Positions 8,353 to 18,430 of a stretch of 64,000 bases of DNA are shown here, in pieces; the stretch's first letter is position 1, and each line of letters begins with the position of its first letter. Under the pieces are notes generated by a model. It was not told the DNA's origin and searched no databases. It saw only the letters and a list, made by a program, of their open reading frames with translations. Position numbers and translations under genes: made by a program. Origin of the DNA: Marinobacter daqiaonensis (GTDB lineage: Bacteria; Pseudomonadota; Gammaproteobacteria; Pseudomonadales; Oleiphilaceae); contig NZ_FOYW01000002.1 of assembly GCF_900115285.1 (NCBI RefSeq), positions 186,001 to 250,000 of the forward strand, in the 5' to 3' direction.

Positions 8353-9807
8353 ATGACGGCAATGTCTCCAGTAGCGGTATCTTTCCAACCCGCCAAAACG
8401 GTCCTCCGACTATCGACGATGGCCTTGTGTCTCGCCACGCTGTTATTTCTGAGTCTCTCGGCAAAGGCTCAGTCTCTGCCCGATTTCACGGAGCTGGTGG
8501 AGGATAACTCCGCCGCAGTGGTGAATATCAGCACGGTTTCCGAGCCAGATCCGCGCGGCGCTCGCGGCGCGCCCTTCAGTCAGCGGGAGTTCGAGCAGCT
8601 ACCGGAATTCTTCCAGCACTTTTTCGGCGGCCCCCAGTCCCCATACGGTGGCGGATCCGCCCGGCCCCGCCGTTCCATGGGGTCCGGTTTTATCGTCTCT
8701 GAAGACGGCTACGTACTGACCAACAACCATGTGGTCGAGGGTGCCGATGAGATCATGGTTCGTTTGAGCGACCGCCGCGAACTGCAGGCAAAGCTGGTGG
8801 GCACTGACCCCCGGTCCGACATGGCCGTACTGAAGATCGAAGACGACGAGCCCTTGCCGGTGGTCAAGATCGGTGACTCCTCCGAGCTCGAACCCGGTGA
8901 GTGGGTGCTGGCCATCGGTTCGCCGTTCGGTTTCGACTATACCGTGACCGCGGGTATTGTCAGTGCCGTGGGCCGGTCACTGCCCAGTGAAAACTACGTT
9001 CCGTTTATCCAGACCGATGTCGCCATCAACCCCGGTAATTCCGGTGGCCCGCTGTTCAACCTGGACGGCGAGGTCGTGGGCATCAACTCCCAGATCTATA
9101 CCCGTTCCGGTGGTTTCATGGGGGTTTCCTTCGCTATCCCCATTGACGATGCCATGAACGTGTTCCGGCAGTTGCGGGACGAGGGCGAGGTCTCCCGCGG
9201 ATGGCTGGGAGTGCTGATCCAGGAAGTGAATCGCGACCTGGCCGAATCCTTCGGCCTGAGCCGGCCCAGAGGCGCGCTGATCGCCGAAGTGATGCCCGGA
9301 TCGCCAGCCGAGGAGGCCGGACTCCAGTCTGGTGATATCGTACTCTCCTACGAGGGTGAACCGATCCAGTTGTCCGCGGATCTTCCACCCAGGGTTGGCC
9401 GCACGCCGGTGGGAGAGGAGGCCACCATGACCATTCTCCGCGGCGGTGAGGAAAAGACCCTTAAAGTGGAGATTGGCCGGCTTCCGGCCGACGAAGGTGC
9501 CGGTGCTACTTCGGCGGAACCGTCACAGCCCTCCGCAGGGCCGCTGGGAATGTCTGTGGAACCCCTGCCGGAAGAAGTGGCCGAAAAGCTCGACGTACCG
9601 GGCGGGGTTCTGGTGACCCAGGTGGGTCGGGGTCCGGCGTTTGAGGCAGGTATCCGCCCCAACGATGTGATCACCGAACTTAACCGGAAGCCCATCACCG
9701 ATATGAATTCGTTCCGCGAGGCGGTTAACAGCCTGCCATCCGACAAGGCCGTCTCTGTCCGGATCATTCGTGAAGGCCGGGCCACCTACCTGGTGATGAA
9801 ACCCTGA
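8353..9807 (+). CDS. mucD: Periplasmic serine protease MucD/DegP
   Basis: A DegP-family protease and chaperone that degrades misfolded envelope proteins. The product has 484 residues: a signal peptide (cleavage near SAKAQS), a trypsin-like domain with H126 in TNNHVVEG, D156 in SDMAVLKI and S230 in GNSGGPLFN, then two PDZ domains at about 265-355 and 380-480. The ATG at 8353 is chosen because GGAG lies just upstream; an extended frame from 8260 would put a non-hydrophobic stretch before the signal peptide. It closes the rpoE-mucABCD operon and is followed by terminator-like hairpins. Confidence 0.96.
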   Translation: MTAMSPVAVSFQPAKTVLRLSTMALCLATLLFLSLSAKAQSLPDFTELVEDNSAAVVNISTVSEPDPRGARGAPFSQREFEQLPEFFQHFFGGPQSPYGGGSARPRRSMGSGFIVSEDGYVLTNNHVVEGADEIMVRLSDRRELQAKLVGTDPRSDMAVLKIEDDEPLPVVKIGDSSELEPGEWVLAIGSPFGFDYTVTAGIVSAVGRSLPSENYVPFIQTDVAINPGNSGGPLFNLDGEVVGINSQIYTRSGGFMGVSFAIPIDDAMNVFRQLRDEGEVSRGWLGVLIQEVNRDLAESFGLSRPRGALIAEVMPGSPAEEAGLQSGDIVLSYEGEPIQLSADLPPRVGRTPVGEEATMTILRGGEEKTLKVEIGRLPADEGAGATSAEPSQPSAGPLGMSVEPLPEEVAEKLDVPGGVLVTQVGRGPAFEAGIRPNDVITELNRKPITDMNSFREAVNSLPSDKAVSVRIIREGRATYLVMKP

Positions 9808-9816
9808 CCGGAGCGT

Positions 9817-9840
9817 TCGGGGCCCATTAAAGGGCCCCGA
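9817..9840 (+). other. GC-rich hairpin after mucD
   Basis: TCGGGGCCC and GGGCCCCGA form a perfect 9-bp stem around the loop ATTAAA. No clear T-run follows, so it may protect the mucD mRNA end or act together with the T-tailed hairpin about 25 bp downstream. Confidence 0.6.
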
Positions 9841-9862
9841 TACTATCTTGATGTTTATTAAG

Positions 9863-9895
9863 AACCGTCATCTGTGAATCAGTTGGCGGTTTTTT
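9863..9895 (+). terminator. Rho-independent terminator of the rpoE-mucD operon
   Basis: AACCGTC pairs with GGCGGTT (one G-T wobble) across a 15-base loop, and the stem runs directly into six T residues. It is the first T-tailed hairpin after mucD. Confidence 0.65.
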
Positions 9896-10070
9896 CGTTA
9901 CTTGCTGTCTGTCTCGGGAACCCGACTTCTGATATCGTCATCTGTTGAAGAAGGCGACAGATGGCTGGGTTTTAAAGGCGCGGACGCGTTTCTCTGGCGT
10001 TTTCGACGACCCTTCGCCACACTGAATGTCTGGTTATCCAAGGACGAGGCCAAGGAACGGACCCTGGACA

Positions 10071-12797
10071 ATGATCAATGTAAAGGATATTGCCCTCACA
10101 GACCTCTTGCGGTTGCGTAACGCCCGCACGGCCTGGCTCGTTCTCACGATCGCCCTGGGCGTGACCGCGGCACTGTGGGTTCTGTCGATGCGGTTGGTGG
10201 AAGATCGCACTGAAGCCCGTTTCAACGCCCAGGCCCTGCAGCTGCGAACCGCCATTGAGGAGCGCCTTCTCAATTATGAACAGGTACTGGCGGGTAGCGC
10301 CGGCCTGTTTTCAGTGGCCAGGGAGGTGAATCGGGACGATTGGAAGACCTATATCGAAAAGGTCAATATTGACCGTTATTACCCTGGCATCCAGGGCATT
10401 GGCTACACCCAGAGAGTCGAAAGCGAGGAATTACGGCAACACCTCGACCAGACCCGGGCACAGGGCCTGGCAGATTACACGGTTCGCCCCCCCGGCTTGC
10501 GAGCGCAATACCACCCCATTGTCTTTCTTGAGCCCGTCACTGATCGAAACCGCCTTGCCTTCGGCTATGATGCCTTTCAGGACACGGTCCATCGACGGGC
10601 AATGGAGCGTGCCCGTGACACAGGCCGCCCCGTCGTCACCGGTAAAGTGGTGCTGGTCCAGGAGGAGGTGGCCGAGGACCAGGCAGGATTCCTCATGTAC
10701 TACCCCGTCTATCATGGAGGGCTCATCCCGTCTTCGTTGGGTGAACGGCGGATGCTGCTCAAGGGCTTCGTTTTCAGTGCCTTCAGAACCAACAATCTGC
10801 TCGATGGCATTGTCGGCCTTATTGCCCCCTTCCAGGACGTTCGCATTTTCGACGGAAGCAGCCTTGGCCGCGAAACCCTCATGTATGCCTCCAACCTGGG
10901 ATCCCTGGACGAGAACTTCAGTTTCCAGAAAAGCCAGCAGATTGAGTTCGGTGGGCGGGCCTGGGTGATACAGACCCGCTCCACGCCAGCCTTTGACTTT
11001 CTTGCATCTGACCCGCGTCCACCCATCGTTCTTGGCTCCGGCGTCCTGGTGAGCGTACTTCTGTTCGCCTTTTCCCTCTCGCTTATCCGCTCCCGGATAC
11101 TTGCCCAGATGAGCGGTGGCCGCTATCGGGCGATTACCGAGGGCGCCAGCAACATTACCGTGGTGATGGATCGCCAGGGCAGAGCCAGCTATATCAGCCC
11201 TTCCTGTCAGGCCATTCTTGGCTATGACCCTGAGGATGTGCGGTCGCTGAACCCGGAGCCCAGAATCCACAGTGACGACTGGCCCCGGCTGCAGGCCGGC
11301 TTTGATGAGGCGGTGGCGAGGCCGGGAGAGCCCGTGCCGGTGGTGCGGGCCCGTGTGCGGGACGCAGCGGGGGAGTGGCGGGAAATGGAAGGCTCATTCA
11401 CCTCCATGCTGGATGTTCCCGGTGTCAATGGCGTGGTACTCAGTCTTCGGGATCTGACCCAGTTAAGGGCGGCCCAGTCGGAGCTTCACCGCCTGGCTTT
11501 CTATGATCCCCTCACTGGCCTTGCGAACCGGCAGCTGTTCCGCGACCGACTGGCTCATGTGGTCCGTCGCAGTCGACGCAGTCAGGAGCCGGCGGCACTG
11601 ATGTTCCTTGACCTGGACGGTTTCAAGCGAATCAACGACACCTTGGGCCATGATGCGGGAGACCGGTTGCTTGAGCACGTCGCCCACTGGCTGACCGGCT
11701 GTGTCCGGGAAGAGGATTCCGTGGCCCGCCTCGGCGGTGACGAGTTTGTGGTCCTGCTGTCGCGGATCAGCGGCCCCGAGGCCACGGCGAAAGTGGCGGA
11801 GACGATCCTGCGTCGCCTTTGCCAGCGGGTAAGGCTCAACGAACACGAAGTGGGGATCACGGTGAGCATTGGCATTACCATGATTCCCCACGACAGCGAA
11901 GATACGGGTGTGCTGATGAAGTACGCCGATCTGGCCATGTACCGGGCGAAGGAACGGGGCCGTAACAACTACCAGTTCTTTACGCCTGCCATGAATCTTC
12001 AGGCGGCGCGGCGCCTCCTGCAGCAGGAGGAACTGGCCAATGCCCTGGATGAAGACCGGTTCGTGCTGCACTACCAGCCCAAGGTAGACCTGGCCCAGCA
12101 ACGGGTGGTGGGGGTCGAGGCGTTCCTTCGCTGGCAGCATCCCGAGCGCGGACTGGTTTCGGCCCAGCAGTTCATTTTCCTGGCGGAAGAGTCCGGGTTG
12201 ATCGTGCGGCTGGGGGAAATGGCGTTGCGCCAGGCCTGCATCCAGATACAGGCACTGGAGCGGGCAGGGTTCGAGCGTCTCCAGGTGGCGGTGAATCTTT
12301 CCGTGCGGCAGGTGACCGACCCGGGTTTCCTGGACCTGTTCCGGCGGATCATCACGGAAACCGGTGTCGTACCAGAGCGGCTTGAGCTGGAGTTGCCCGC
12401 GGCCCTGCTCAATGAAGACCCCCGGACACTTCGGGTATTGCTGGGTGCTCTCCATGACACCGGGGCCCGCCTCATTCTGGACGATTTTGGCAGCGGTGCC
12501 TGTTCCCTGACCGCCCTTCAGCAACTACCGCTGGATGCGGTGAAGATCGATGACCGCTTTATCAGGGATATTCCTTACAACGCCAATGCGACCGATGTCG
12601 CCGCCGCAGTAATTGCACTGGCCCGCAAGCTGCACCTGACGGTAGTGGCGGAAGGCGTTGAAACCCCTCACCAGCTACGCTTCCTGGAGCAGTCCGGCTG
12701 TGCCCAGTGCCAGGGCAACCTGTTCAGCTACCCGCTGGATGAAGATGCCCTTATCAGTTATCTGGTGAATCAGTATGAGCGGGCGCTCATGCCTTGA
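10071..12797 (+). CDS. Membrane CHASE-PAS-GGDEF-EAL protein with degenerate EAL
   Basis: The 908-residue protein has a transmembrane helix at about 20-39, a periplasmic CHASE sensor at about 60-290, a second helix at about 318-340, a PAS domain, a GGDEF domain and a C-terminal EAL domain. The cyclase motif GGDEF (555-559) is intact, and the inhibitory RxxD site (REED, 546-549) lies five residues before it. The EAL domain is altered: EAF replaces EAL, LELELPAAL replaces the usual LELEITES, and DDFGSGACS replaces DDFGTGYSS. NLS, KID and AEGVET remain. It is probably a diguanylate cyclase with a weak or regulatory EAL domain. The ATG at 10071 is preferred over 10026. Confidence 0.9.
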   Translation: MINVKDIALTDLLRLRNARTAWLVLTIALGVTAALWVLSMRLVEDRTEARFNAQALQLRTAIEERLLNYEQVLAGSAGLFSVAREVNRDDWKTYIEKVNIDRYYPGIQGIGYTQRVESEELRQHLDQTRAQGLADYTVRPPGLRAQYHPIVFLEPVTDRNRLAFGYDAFQDTVHRRAMERARDTGRPVVTGKVVLVQEEVAEDQAGFLMYYPVYHGGLIPSSLGERRMLLKGFVFSAFRTNNLLDGIVGLIAPFQDVRIFDGSSLGRETLMYASNLGSLDENFSFQKSQQIEFGGRAWVIQTRSTPAFDFLASDPRPPIVLGSGVLVSVLLFAFSLSLIRSRILAQMSGGRYRAITEGASNITVVMDRQGRASYISPSCQAILGYDPEDVRSLNPEPRIHSDDWPRLQAGFDEAVARPGEPVPVVRARVRDAAGEWREMEGSFTSMLDVPGVNGVVLSLRDLTQLRAAQSELHRLAFYDPLTGLANRQLFRDRLAHVVRRSRRSQEPAALMFLDLDGFKRINDTLGHDAGDRLLEHVAHWLTGCVREEDSVARLGGDEFVVLLSRISGPEATAKVAETILRRLCQRVRLNEHEVGITVSIGITMIPHDSEDTGVLMKYADLAMYRAKERGRNNYQFFTPAMNLQAARRLLQQEELANALDEDRFVLHYQPKVDLAQQRVVGVEAFLRWQHPERGLVSAQQFIFLAEESGLIVRLGEMALRQACIQIQALERAGFERLQVAVNLSVRQVTDPGFLDLFRRIITETGVVPERLELELPAALLNEDPRTLRVLLGALHDTGARLILDDFGSGACSLTALQQLPLDAVKIDDRFIRDIPYNANATDVAAAVIALARKLHLTVVAEGVETPHQLRFLEQSGCAQCQGNLFSYPLDEDALISYLVNQYERALMP

Positions 12798-12962
12798 TCA
12801 TGGTAATAAGCCCGGACAACCGGTAAAATCCCGCCTTTGCAGGAACCGGCCCCCAGTTGCGGTGTCCATCCTGAAATTCTCCACCAGAACGGCGTCATCC
12901 GGGGTCCAGTCGGGACACCACGGCGTCAGGTGACCAAGTCTTCTACGGGTAACCATTTGTCT

Positions 12963-14765
12963 GTGACTGAACTTAGCCGCATCCGGAATTTTTCGATCAT
13001 CGCCCACATTGACCATGGTAAGTCCACCCTGGCGGACCGGTTTATTCAGGTCTGCGGGGGACTGACCGACCGGGAAATGGCGGAACAGGTGCTGGACTCA
13101 ATGGATCTTGAGCGTGAACGGGGCATCACCATCAAGGCCCAGAGCGTTACCCTGAACTACAAGGCGAGGGACGGGATCGAGTACAAGCTCAACTTCATTG
13201 ATACCCCGGGACATGTGGATTTTTCCTACGAAGTATCCCGCTCGCTCTTCGCCTGCGAAGGAGCGCTGCTGGTGGTTGACGCGGGGCAGGGGGTCGAGGC
13301 CCAGTCCGTAGCCAACTGCTACACTGCCATTGAGCAGGGGCTCGAAGTGGTACCGGTTCTCAACAAGATGGACCTTCCACAGGCGGAGCCGGAGCGCGTT
13401 GCCCAGGAAATCGAGGACATCATCGGCATCGAGGCCTCGGACGCGGTCCGCTGCAGCGCCAAGAGCGGCCTGGGTGTGGAGGATGTCCTGGAGGATCTGA
13501 TCCGGCGCATCCCACCACCCCAGGGGGAGGAAAACGCTCCACTCCAGGCCCTGATCATTGACTCCTGGTTCGACAACTACCTTGGGGTGGTATCCCTCGT
13601 GCGGGTCCGCCAGGGCGTTCTGCGCAAGGGCGACAAGATCCAGATCAAGTCCACCGGCAAGGCCTGGAATGCGGACAAGGTTGGTATCTTTTCCCCCAAG
13701 CCCACGGAGACGGGTGAACTGGGTACCGGCGAAGTGGGTTTCGTCGTCGCGGGAATCAAGGATATCCACGGCGCGCCTGTAGGGGACACCATTGTGTCCA
13801 ACAAGCATGCCGCCGAGACCGCGGCGGTGCCGGGCTTCAAGAAAGTGAAGCCCCAGGTCTATGCCGGCCTGTTTCCGGTAAGCGCTGACGATTACGATGA
13901 TTTCCGGGACGCCCTGGAAAAACTGACCCTGAACGATGCTTCCCTGTTTTATGAGCCGGAGAATTCCGACGCCCTCGGCTTCGGTTTCCGTTGTGGTTTC
14001 CTGGGCATGCTGCACATGGAAATCATCCAGGAACGACTGGAGCGGGAATACGACATAGACCTCATTACCACGGCACCCACGGTTATCTACGAGGTGGTGA
14101 CCCGCACCGGTGAGGTTATCTCCGTGGACAACCCCTCCAGGCTTCCGGATGTGGGTTCCATCGAGGAGATGCGGGAGCCCATCGTGGAGGCCAGCATCCT
14201 GGTGCCCCAGGAACATCTGGGTAACGTCATTGCCCTGTGTGAGGAAAAGCGGGGGGTCCAGAGCAACATGCTGTTCCTGGCCAACCAGGTGCAGCTCACT
14301 TACGAACTGCCCATGGCGGAGGTGGTGCTGGACTTCTTCGACCGCATCAAGTCCGCCAGTCGGGGTTTCGCCTCGCTCGACTATCATTTCAAGCGCTTCC
14401 AGCCCGCCAATCTGGTGCGCCTGGACGTGCTGATCAATGCCGAGCGCGTGGATGCACTGGCGCTGATCGTGCACCGGGATCAGGCCCATCACAAAGGCCG
14501 GGCCCTGATCGAGAAGATGAAAGAGCTGATACCCCGGCAGATGTTTGATATCGCCATCCAGGCAGCCATCGGTACCCACGTGGTGGCCCGGGTGACGGTG
14601 AAGGCCCTGCGCAAGAACGTGACCGCCAAGTGTTACGGTGGCGACGTCAGCCGCAAGAAGAAACTGCTGCAGAAACAGAAGGAAGGCAAGAAGCGGATGA
14701 AGCAGCTGGGCAATGTCGAGGTACCTCAGGAAGCGTTCCTGGCGGTGCTGAAAGTGGATAGCTAG
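12963..14765 (+). CDS. lepA: Elongation factor 4 (LepA)
   Basis: LepA is a ribosome-associated GTPase. The product has G1 AHIDHGKST near the N-terminus, DTPGHVDF (G3), NKMDLP (G4), and the LepA C-terminal region with [17 protein letters not shown]. The GTG at 12963 ([18 protein letters not shown]) gives 600 residues, matching the family. The frame stays open 42 codons further upstream, but that extension is not conserved-looking. The gene lies 12 bp before lepB, the classic order. Confidence 0.96.
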   Translation: MTELSRIRNFSIIAHIDHGKSTLADRFIQVCGGLTDREMAEQVLDSMDLERERGITIKAQSVTLNYKARDGIEYKLNFIDTPGHVDFSYEVSRSLFACEGALLVVDAGQGVEAQSVANCYTAIEQGLEVVPVLNKMDLPQAEPERVAQEIEDIIGIEASDAVRCSAKSGLGVEDVLEDLIRRIPPPQGEENAPLQALIIDSWFDNYLGVVSLVRVRQGVLRKGDKIQIKSTGKAWNADKVGIFSPKPTETGELGTGEVGFVVAGIKDIHGAPVGDTIVSNKHAAETAAVPGFKKVKPQVYAGLFPVSADDYDDFRDALEKLTLNDASLFYEPENSDALGFGFRCGFLGMLHMEIIQERLEREYDIDLITTAPTVIYEVVTRTGEVISVDNPSRLPDVGSIEEMREPIVEASILVPQEHLGNVIALCEEKRGVQSNMLFLANQVQLTYELPMAEVVLDFFDRIKSASRGFASLDYHFKRFQPANLVRLDVLINAERVDALALIVHRDQAHHKGRALIEKMKELIPRQMFDIAIQAAIGTHVVARVTVKALRKNVTAKCYGGDVSRKKKLLQKQKEGKKRMKQLGNVEVPQEAFLAVLKVDS

Positions 14766-14777
14766 GACGAATAAAAA

Positions 14778-15605
14778 ATGGACATTGATTTTCCGCTGGT
14801 TCTGGTGGTGCTGACCTTCGCGACCGGTCTGATCTGGCTGGCTGACCGACTGTTTCTGAAGCCCCGGCGTGAGGCCGCATGGGAAGAATCCGGTGGTGCC
14901 CTCGCCGAAGGGGGGCATGCCGCAGGCGGGGTTCATGGGGATGAGGAGCAGGAAGCGGGCCCGAAGGAACCGTACCTTGTTGATCTGAGCCGATCCTTCT
15001 TTCCGGTGCTGGCGATTGTTCTGGTGCTGCGCTCTTTTCTGGTTGAACCGTTCCAGATTCCGTCGGGCTCCATGTTGCCCACCCTGGAGGTGGGGGACTT
15101 TATCCTGGTGAACAAGTACGCCTACGGTCTGCGGCTGCCGGTGGTCGGAACCAAGATAGTTCCCATCGGCGATCCCGAGCGGGGTGACGTCATGGTTTTC
15201 CGTTACCCTGAAGATGGGAAAACAAACTACATCAAGCGGGTGGTGGGTCTTCCCGGTGACCGGGTCCGCTACCGGAACAAAACCCTCTACATCAATGGAC
15301 GGGAAGTGCCTACCCGCTTTATCGCCAGCCTGCCACCGGTGGAGCTGCTGGAAGAGAAGCTGGGCGAAGTCGAGCACTTCATCTACCGTAATCTTGAAGG
15401 CATGGTCGGCGTTGGAGAAGGGGAATGGGTTGTTCCAGATGGGCACTACTTCACGATGGGAGACAACCGGGATAACAGCAACGACAGCCGCTTCTGGGGT
15501 ATGGTTCCCGATGAAATGGTCGTGGGGAAGGCCTTCCTGATCTGGATGCAGTGGCCATCCATTACCAGTCTGCCGTCCTTCGAGCGGGTAGGTCCCATCG
15601 ACTGA
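14778..15605 (+). CDS. lepB: Signal peptidase I
   Basis: LepB cleaves signal peptides from exported proteins at the outer face of the inner membrane. The 275-residue protein has an N-terminal helix at about 5-26, an acidic linker, a second helix at about 73-88, then the catalytic Ser98 in IPSGSMLPTL and the catalytic Lys153 in YIKRVVGLPGD. GDNRDNSNDSRFWG near the end is the family box E. The order lepA-lepB-DUF4845-rnc-era-recO is typical of gammaproteobacteria. Confidence 0.97.
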   Translation: MDIDFPLVLVVLTFATGLIWLADRLFLKPRREAAWEESGGALAEGGHAAGGVHGDEEQEAGPKEPYLVDLSRSFFPVLAIVLVLRSFLVEPFQIPSGSMLPTLEVGDFILVNKYAYGLRLPVVGTKIVPIGDPERGDVMVFRYPEDGKTNYIKRVVGLPGDRVRYRNKTLYINGREVPTRFIASLPPVELLEEKLGEVEHFIYRNLEGMVGVGEGEWVVPDGHYFTMGDNRDNSNDSRFWGMVPDEMVVGKAFLIWMQWPSITSLPSFERVGPID

Positions 15606-15654
15606 TTACGAACGATAATGGGCTCAAAAGGCCTTTCTCATGAGGTACGTGCGT

Positions 15655-16029
15655 ATGAAACAACCCTTCCGCCAGCGTGGCGCCTCGTCCCTGAGCATTC
15701 TTATAATCGTGCTGTTCTTCGCCAGTCTGCTGACACTGGTGATCAAGCTGGGCCCCGCCTACCTGGATGACTACACTGTCCAGGGCGCCCTGGAAGGCCT
15801 GGACGGCGAAGAAGGTCTCTCACGGATGACGCCAGCCGATGTGCGACGGCTTATCACCAAGCGCCTGAGCGTGAATAACGTCGACGGCTTCAATGCCAAG
15901 GATATCAAGGTGGAGAAGGATGGCGAGACCGTGATCATCAGTCTCGAGTACGAGGTACGGAGCCACGTGGCCTATAACGTGGATGCAGTGATGAACTTCA
16001 GTCACTTCTATGAGCTTACAGGAAAGTGA
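15655..16029 (+). CDS. DUF4845 family membrane protein
   Basis: A protein of about 124 residues: basic start ([11 protein letters not shown]), one transmembrane helix ([18 protein letters not shown]) and a periplasmic domain ending in [18 protein letters not shown]. It matches the DUF4845 family found between lepB and rnc in many Pseudomonas and Marinobacter genomes. Function is unknown. The ATG at 15655 is preferred because GAGG lies about 9 bases upstream; ATG 15640 is an alternative. The stop overlaps the GTG start of rnc by 4 bp. Confidence 0.85.
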   Translation: MKQPFRQRGASSLSILIIVLFFASLLTLVIKLGPAYLDDYTVQGALEGLDGEEGLSRMTPADVRRLITKRLSVNNVDGFNAKDIKVEKDGETVIISLEYEVRSHVAYNVDAVMNFSHFYELTGK

Positions 16030-16715
16030 ATAACCGCCCCGACCTGGATCGAATACAGCGCCGCATCGGCTACCAGTTCCATGACCCGGAACTGCTGATG
16101 CTGGCGCTTACCCATCGCAGTCACAGCAACCAGAACAACGAACGTCTGGAGTTCCTGGGCGATTCCCTGGTGAACATGATTATCGCCGAGTACCTGTATC
16201 ACCACTTTGAGCGCGCCCGCGAGGGGCAGCTCAGCCGGTTGCGGGCGCGGATGGTGAAGGGGGTCACCCTGGCGGAAATCGGCCGGGAGTTCGAGCTGGG
16301 TCAGTACCTGCGCCTCGGGTCGGGTGAAATGAAAAGTGGCGGATTTCGCCGGGATTCGATACTGGCCGATGCTGTGGAGTCCATTATCGGGGCCATCTAC
16401 CTCGACAGCGGGTTCGAGACCTGCCGCGAGCGGGTGCTGGAGTGGTTCGATAAGCGTCTGCAGCGTCTGGATATCCAGGATACCCAGAAAGACCCAAAGA
16501 CCCGGCTGCAGGAGTACCTGCAGTCGCGTCAATTCCCGCTTCCCCTCTATGAGGTGATCTCGGTGGACGGTGAGGCCCACGCCCAGACCTTCCATGTGTC
16601 CTGTGCCCTGCCATCCCTGGACCGGAAGACCACGGGGGCCGGCAGCAGCCGTCGCATCGCCGAACAGCAGGCCGCCAGGGCTGCCCTCAAACAGCTGGGT
16701 GTGGAGACCAACTGA
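16026..16715 (+). CDS. rnc: Ribonuclease III
   Basis: RNase III cuts double-stranded RNA, including the rRNA precursor. The 229-residue product has the signature [16 protein letters not shown] at about 38-53 with the catalytic acidic residues, and a C-terminal double-stranded RNA-binding domain ([11 protein letters not shown] to [12 protein letters not shown]). It starts with GTG inside the GTGA overlap with the DUF4845 gene and overlaps the era start by 1 bp, which suggests tight translational coupling. Confidence 0.97.
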   Translation: MNNRPDLDRIQRRIGYQFHDPELLMLALTHRSHSNQNNERLEFLGDSLVNMIIAEYLYHHFERAREGQLSRLRARMVKGVTLAEIGREFELGQYLRLGSGEMKSGGFRRDSILADAVESIIGAIYLDSGFETCRERVLEWFDKRLQRLDIQDTQKDPKTRLQEYLQSRQFPLPLYEVISVDGEAHAQTFHVSCALPSLDRKTTGAGSSRRIAEQQAARAALKQLGVETN

Positions 16716-17632
16716 TGAATGATGTTACCCAATCCGAGAACCCTCACAGCCGTTGTGGTTTCGTGGCCATCGTGGGCCGTCCCAACGTCGGCAAGTCGAC
16801 CCTGCTGAACCACGTGCTCGGCCAGAAGCTGAGCATAACCTCCCGCAAGCCCCAGACCACGCGCCACCAGATCCTCGGCATCAAGACAGAGGGAGATGTC
16901 CAGGCGATATACGTGGATACTCCCGGTATGCATGAGGACGAGCCCCGCGCGCTTAACCGCTACATGAACCGGACCGCTTCATCGGCTCTCAAGCACGTGG
17001 ATGTGGTGGTGTTCGTGGTGGATCGCCACCATTGGACCCCGGCGGACGAAATGGTCCTGAAAAAACTGGAACACCTGAAATGTCCGGTGATCCTGGCGGT
17101 CAACAAGGTGGACAAGCTGGAGCGGCGGGATACTTTGCTGCCGGTGCTGGAGGAGCTCGCCCGCAAGCGTGACTTCGCAGAGATCATTCCCATGTCGGCC
17201 CTCAAGGAGCAGAACCTCGCACCCCTGGAAGAGGCGGTGGCCCGGTTCCTGCCCGAGAGTGTGCATTTCTATCCGGATGACCAGATCACCGATCGCAGCG
17301 AGCGTTTCGTTGCCTCCGAGATGGTGCGCGAGAAAATCACCCGGCAGCTGGGGGCGGAGCTGCCCTACTCGGTGGCGGTCGAAATAGAGGAGTTCAAGCA
17401 CGACGGCAAGACCCTGCACATTTCGGCGCTGATTCTGGTGGAACGGGAAGGCCAGAAGAAGATCGTGATCGGCGACAAGGGGGAGCGGCTGCGCAGCATT
17501 GGCCAGGAAGCCCGTGCCGACATGGAGCGGATGTTTGAGTCCAAGGTGATGTTGCGCCTCTGGGTCAAGGTCCGCCGGGGCTGGGCCGACAGTGACCGGG
17601 CCCTGAAAAGCCTGGGCATGAACGACAGCTGA
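16715..17632 (+). CDS. era: GTPase Era
   Basis: Era binds 16S rRNA and helps assemble the 30S subunit. The 305-residue product has GRPNVGKST at 21-29, DTPGMH, NKVDK, and a C-terminal KH domain (about 215-295) with the [17 protein letters not shown] loop. It shares its first base with the last base of the rnc stop codon and is followed after 8 bp by recO. Confidence 0.98.
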   Translation: MNDVTQSENPHSRCGFVAIVGRPNVGKSTLLNHVLGQKLSITSRKPQTTRHQILGIKTEGDVQAIYVDTPGMHEDEPRALNRYMNRTASSALKHVDVVVFVVDRHHWTPADEMVLKKLEHLKCPVILAVNKVDKLERRDTLLPVLEELARKRDFAEIIPMSALKEQNLAPLEEAVARFLPESVHFYPDDQITDRSERFVASEMVREKITRQLGAELPYSVAVEIEEFKHDGKTLHISALILVEREGQKKIVIGDKGERLRSIGQEARADMERMFESKVMLRLWVKVRRGWADSDRALKSLGMNDS

Positions 17633-17640
17633 GGCCTGGC

Positions 17641-18360
17641 ATGTCGGGTCCGGTCCAGCAGGAGCCCGCTTACGTTCTACACCGGCGGCCCTTTCGGGAA
17701 ACCAGTCTGCTGGTGGACCTTTTTACCCTCAATCACGGCAGGATCGGCGTCGTGGCCAGGGGTGCCAGTGGTCCAAAGAGCGCACTGAAGGCCCAGCTCC
17801 AGCCATTCCAGCCACTGCTGGTGGACTGGACCGGTCGCTCCGACCTCAAGACCCTCACCCAGGCCGATCCCCGTTCCGGGGTGCGGCTCGGCCACGGCAG
17901 GTCTCTCTACAGCGGTTTTTACCTGAACGAATTACTGCAGAAGCTGCTGTCCCCCAATGACCCGTCACCCGTGCTGTTTGCCGCCTACATCGATGCCCTG
18001 GCGGACCTGGCCGACAACCCGGACGACGTGGAGCCGGTTCTCCGGCGTTTCGAAATGAGCCTGGCCAGGGGTCTCGGTTATGGCTTTGCCTGGGATCAGG
18101 CCATGGATACCGGCGAGCCGGTGCAGGCGATGGCCTACTATTGCTATGATCCCCAGCAGGGCATTCTGGCGACCCCCACCGACCAGGCCAGGCTGACCGG
18201 TCTTTCCGGCCAAATCCTGCTGGATCTGGCGCAGGGTGACCTCAGCAGTCCCCGGTCACGCCGCCTCGCCAAACAGGTCATGCGTTCACTCACGGATTTT
18301 CTGTTACAGGGAAAGCCCCTTAACAGTCGGGCCCTGTTTGCCCCACAAGTCCGACCATGA
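17641..18360 (+). CDS. recO: DNA repair protein RecO
   Basis: RecO works with RecR to load RecA in the RecF recombination pathway. The 239-residue protein has the N-terminal OB fold ([32 protein letters not shown]) and the helical C-terminal domain with YCYDPQQG. No zinc-binding Cys cluster is seen, as in other gammaproteobacterial RecO proteins. It lies between era and pdxJ, its usual place. Confidence 0.95.
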   Translation: MSGPVQQEPAYVLHRRPFRETSLLVDLFTLNHGRIGVVARGASGPKSALKAQLQPFQPLLVDWTGRSDLKTLTQADPRSGVRLGHGRSLYSGFYLNELLQKLLSPNDPSPVLFAAYIDALADLADNPDDVEPVLRRFEMSLARGLGYGFAWDQAMDTGEPVQAMAYYCYDPQQGILATPTDQARLTGLSGQILLDLAQGDLSSPRSRRLAKQVMRSLTDFLLQGKPLNSRALFAPQVRP

Positions 18361-18383
18361 ATACAAGCGTATTGTCTGTCCGG

Positions 18384-18403
18384 TTGCTCCATCGATGGAA
18401 CAA
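18384..18403. promoter_or_regulatory. 20-bp palindrome between recO and pdxJ
   Basis: The sequence has arms TTG.TCCATC and GATGGA.CAA with one mismatched pair and no loop. It lies in the 70-bp recO-pdxJ gap, 27 bp before the pdxJ start. It could be an operator or an mRNA hairpin; no known factor is recognised. Confidence 0.35.
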
Positions 18404-18430
18404 TCAGGCAGGACATCAGGAGAGAAACCG

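Noticed and set aside
13098..15446. A 782-codon open frame on the minus strand opposite lepA and lepB
   Set aside because: It lies entirely across two unmistakable plus-strand genes, and its His-rich, Gln-rich translation has no domain pattern. Long antisense frames are common in GC-rich DNA.
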